A stretch of 7,040 nt of DNA, taken from NCBI GenBank assembly GCA_949841235.1, contig CATKZA010000090.1, positions 1 to 7,040 on the forward strand. Reading direction: 5' to 3'. Both the position numbers and the translations under genes were made by a program. Below the pieces are notes generated by a model. That model saw only the letters and a program-made list of their open reading frames with translations, did no database searches and had not been told where the DNA came from. Of this stretch, positions 5,224 to 7,040 are shown in pieces; position 1 is the stretch's first letter, and each line of letters starts with the position of its first letter. The DNA is from an uncultured Clostridiaceae bacterium. GTDB taxonomy: Bacteria; Bacillota; Clostridia; Lachnospirales; Lachnospiraceae.

Positions 5224-7040
5224 ATGAGAAGAGTATTGGTGATAGATGATAGCAGAACTATTTTATCAATCGCAAAGGGGGAGTTGGAGCGTGATTACCA
5301 GGTGATTACTGCCCTGTCGGGAGACGAGGGGCTTTTTTTGCTGGAAAGGTTTACACCGGATTTGATTTTGCTTGATTTGAATATGCCTGGTATGGATGGC
5401 AAGGAAGTGCTGCGCCGCATCCGCTCGGACGACAAATGGAAGAGGATACCGGTAATCTTCCTGACTGCGGATACTACGCCCCAGACAGAGGAGGAGTGCC
5501 TTCGCCTGGGAGCGGATGACTATATTTCAAAGCCCTTTGTGTCCATTGTCATGCGTCGCCGCATCTCCCGCGTCATTGAACTGTATGACTTGCGGAACGA
5601 TTTGGAGACCCAGCTGCAGGAGAAGACCCGGCAGGTGGAGAGCGCCACGCTGAATTCCATTATGGTGATTGCGAATACTATCGATGCGAAGGATGCCTAT
5701 ACGGCAGGGCATTCTTTCCGGGTGGCTCAGTGTGCGGAGGAGATTGCCAAGAATCTGGGCTGGGATGAGAATAAGCGGCTGAATCTGCACTATGTTGCGC
5801 TTCTGCACGATGTGGGGAAGATTGGCGTTCCCGATGCCATATTGAATAAGCCTCTGGCATTGACAAAGGAGGAATTTGACGTGATTCGCCGCCACCCGGT
5901 GATGGGCGGCGAGATTTTGAAGGATATCCGCATGATTCCCCATGTGGGGGAGGGTGCCTTGTATCATCACGAGAGGTATGATGGCAGGGGATATCCTACG
6001 GGATTGAAAGGAAAGACGATTCCGGAGTTTGCCAGAATCATCACCATTGCGGATACCTATGATGCCATGAATTCCCGGCGGGTATATCGGGATAAGCTTC
6101 CCAGGGAGAAGATTATCGCAGAGTTTGAGCGGTGCAATGGGGCCCAGTTTGATCCGGAGTTTGGCCAAGTGTTCATCAACATGCTCAGGAATGGCTTTTC
6201 CTTGGAGAAGATGTCGGGGGAGGAGTATGCGAATCTGACAGATGAGAGCAGCAGGCTCCTGAATAAGATTATTACGGAATTTACCATGGATATCAAGGAG
6301 AAGGCCATGATGGATTCCCTGACCGGGCTGTACAATCGGAGTTATTTTCAGGAGAAGGTGGAAAAAATCTGGCAGGCAGGCCACACTGGCGCATTGCTGA
6401 TGATTGATTTGGATAATTTCAAGTCCATCAATGATAGGTTTGGGCATATTATGGGTGACCGGGTTCTGCGCATGCTGGCGGAAACTCTCAAGGAGCAGAC
6501 GGGAGAGGATGATGTGATTGGGCGCATTGGCGGGGACGAGTTCATTCTCTTCTATACGGATTTGACAGACCAGGAAGTGCTGGCAGAGAAAGCCAATAAT
6601 ATTTTGAATTCCATGCAGCGGAAATTAAAGGAAATCAAGCATCAGGATATTACTTCTGTGTCTATTGGAATTGCCTTATATCCAAAGCATGGCAATAAGT
6701 TTGAAAAGATATTTAAGAATACGGATCATGCGCTGTATTATGTGAAGGAGAATGGGAAAAATGACTATCATTTCTATGCCAGAGAGGGGCATCGGGACAG
6801 AGAACAGGATAAGACTGCGGACCTGAACCATGTCAGGTACATTCTGGAAGGTAGGATGAGTGGCGAGGAAGGCGCATATAATGTGGGGTTTCATGATTTT
6901 CAGAAAATCTATGATTTCGTTTCCCGCTGCGTAAATAGAAAGTCCCAGGAAGTGCAGACCATGCTGCTCACGCTGGAACCCAAGGATACGCCCTATCTAC
7001 CCAGTGACGTGCTGGAGAAGGGCATGAACACGCTGGAGAG
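5224..7040 (+). CDS. REC-HD-GYP-GGDEF response regulator, c-di-GMP turnover (3' partial)
   Basis: The frame starts at ATG 5224, six bases after AGGAGG (5212-5217), and runs off the window after 605 complete codons. Residues 1-120 are a receiver: acidic pair D8-D9, phosphoacceptor D51 in LLDLNMPGMDG, T81 and K103. A coiled linker (about 122-142) follows. Residues about 143-330 are an HD-GYP phosphodiesterase: H163, HD 195-196, H224, HH 248-249, DGRGYPTG (253-260) and D277, all as in active family members, which cleave c-di-GMP. A helical linker leads to a GGDEF diguanylate cyclase (364-520) with DSLTGLYNR, D395, FKSIND and intact GGDEF (436-440). The primary inhibitory RxxD site reads GEDD (427-430), so its Arg is missing. 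Residues 521-605 are an extra region with a GAYNV...F..IY.FVSR pattern, possibly the start of a degenerate GGDEF-like module. No DNA-binding domain is seen. The cognate histidine kinase is not in the window. Confidence 0.95.
   Translation, partial: MRRVLVIDDSRTILSIAKGELERDYQVITALSGDEGLFLLERFTPDLILLDLNMPGMDGKEVLRRIRSDDKWKRIPVIFLTADTTPQTEEECLRLGADDYISKPFVSIVMRRRISRVIELYDLRNDLETQLQEKTRQVESATLNSIMVIANTIDAKDAYTAGHSFRVAQCAEEIAKNLGWDENKRLNLHYVALLHDVGKIGVPDAILNKPLALTKEEFDVIRRHPVMGGEILKDIRMIPHVGEGALYHHERYDGRGYPTGLKGKTIPEFARIITIADTYDAMNSRRVYRDKLPREKIIAEFERCNGAQFDPEFGQVFINMLRNGFSLEKMSGEEYANLTDESSRLLNKIITEFTMDIKEKAMMDSLTGLYNRSYFQEKVEKIWQAGHTGALLMIDLDNFKSINDRFGHIMGDRVLRMLAETLKEQTGEDDVIGRIGGDEFILFYTDLTDQEVLAEKANNILNSMQRKLKEIKHQDITSVSIGIALYPKHGNKFEKIFKNTDHALYYVKENGKNDYHFYAREGHRDREQDKTADLNHVRYILEGRMSGEEGAYNVGFHDFQKIYDFVSRCVNRKSQEVQTMLLTLEPKDTPYLPSDVLEKGMNTLE

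Noticed and set aside
5527..6447. Minus-strand open frame (306 codons) opposite the HD-GYP region
   Set aside because: It lies opposite the fully conserved HD-GYP and GGDEF motifs and has no recognisable features of its own.

Overview
The window looks like an ordinary chromosomal stretch from a low-to-mid-GC Firmicute, most likely a Lachnospiraceae-type clostridium. The basis is strong AGGAGG-type ribosome binding sites, sigma-A-like promoters with TATAAT boxes, a secreted CAP-domain protein with a Pro/Thr linker, and large multi-domain GGDEF/EAL/HD-GYP proteins. This placement is inference; no rRNA or other species marker is present. There is no sign of an insertion sequence, phage, CRISPR array or tRNA gene.

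Layout, left to right. Positions 1-2078 (+) hold the 3' part of a PAS-PAS-GGDEF-EAL protein in which both cyclic-di-GMP catalytic sites are degenerate. After 80 bases comes a secreted protein (2159-3001, +) with a very lysine-rich Fn3-like domain, a Pro/Thr linker and a CAP/SCP domain. A 117-base gap holding a perfect 14-bp inverted repeat leads to serS, seryl-tRNA synthetase (3119-4411, +). serS converges with a small DUF402 gene (4531-5013, -). The 119 bases between them carry two consecutive stem-loops, the second followed by six T residues, which is a good intrinsic terminator for serS.

The DUF402 gene is divergent from a large response regulator (5224 to beyond 7040, +). The 210-base gap between them contains two back-to-back promoters whose -35 boxes are 25 bp apart. 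The regulator is REC-HD-GYP-GGDEF followed by an extra C-terminal region, and it is cut by the window end. Its receiver, phosphodiesterase and cyclase motifs all look intact.

The signalling theme is cyclic-di-GMP. A probably non-enzymatic GGDEF-EAL protein lies on one side of serS, and a potentially bifunctional regulator that could both make and degrade the messenger lies on the other. The CAP protein is a plausible envelope factor and serS is housekeeping. Nothing shows that these genes form one pathway. I see no convincing new multi-gene system; the most interesting items are the two unusual signalling proteins and the palindromic elements between genes.
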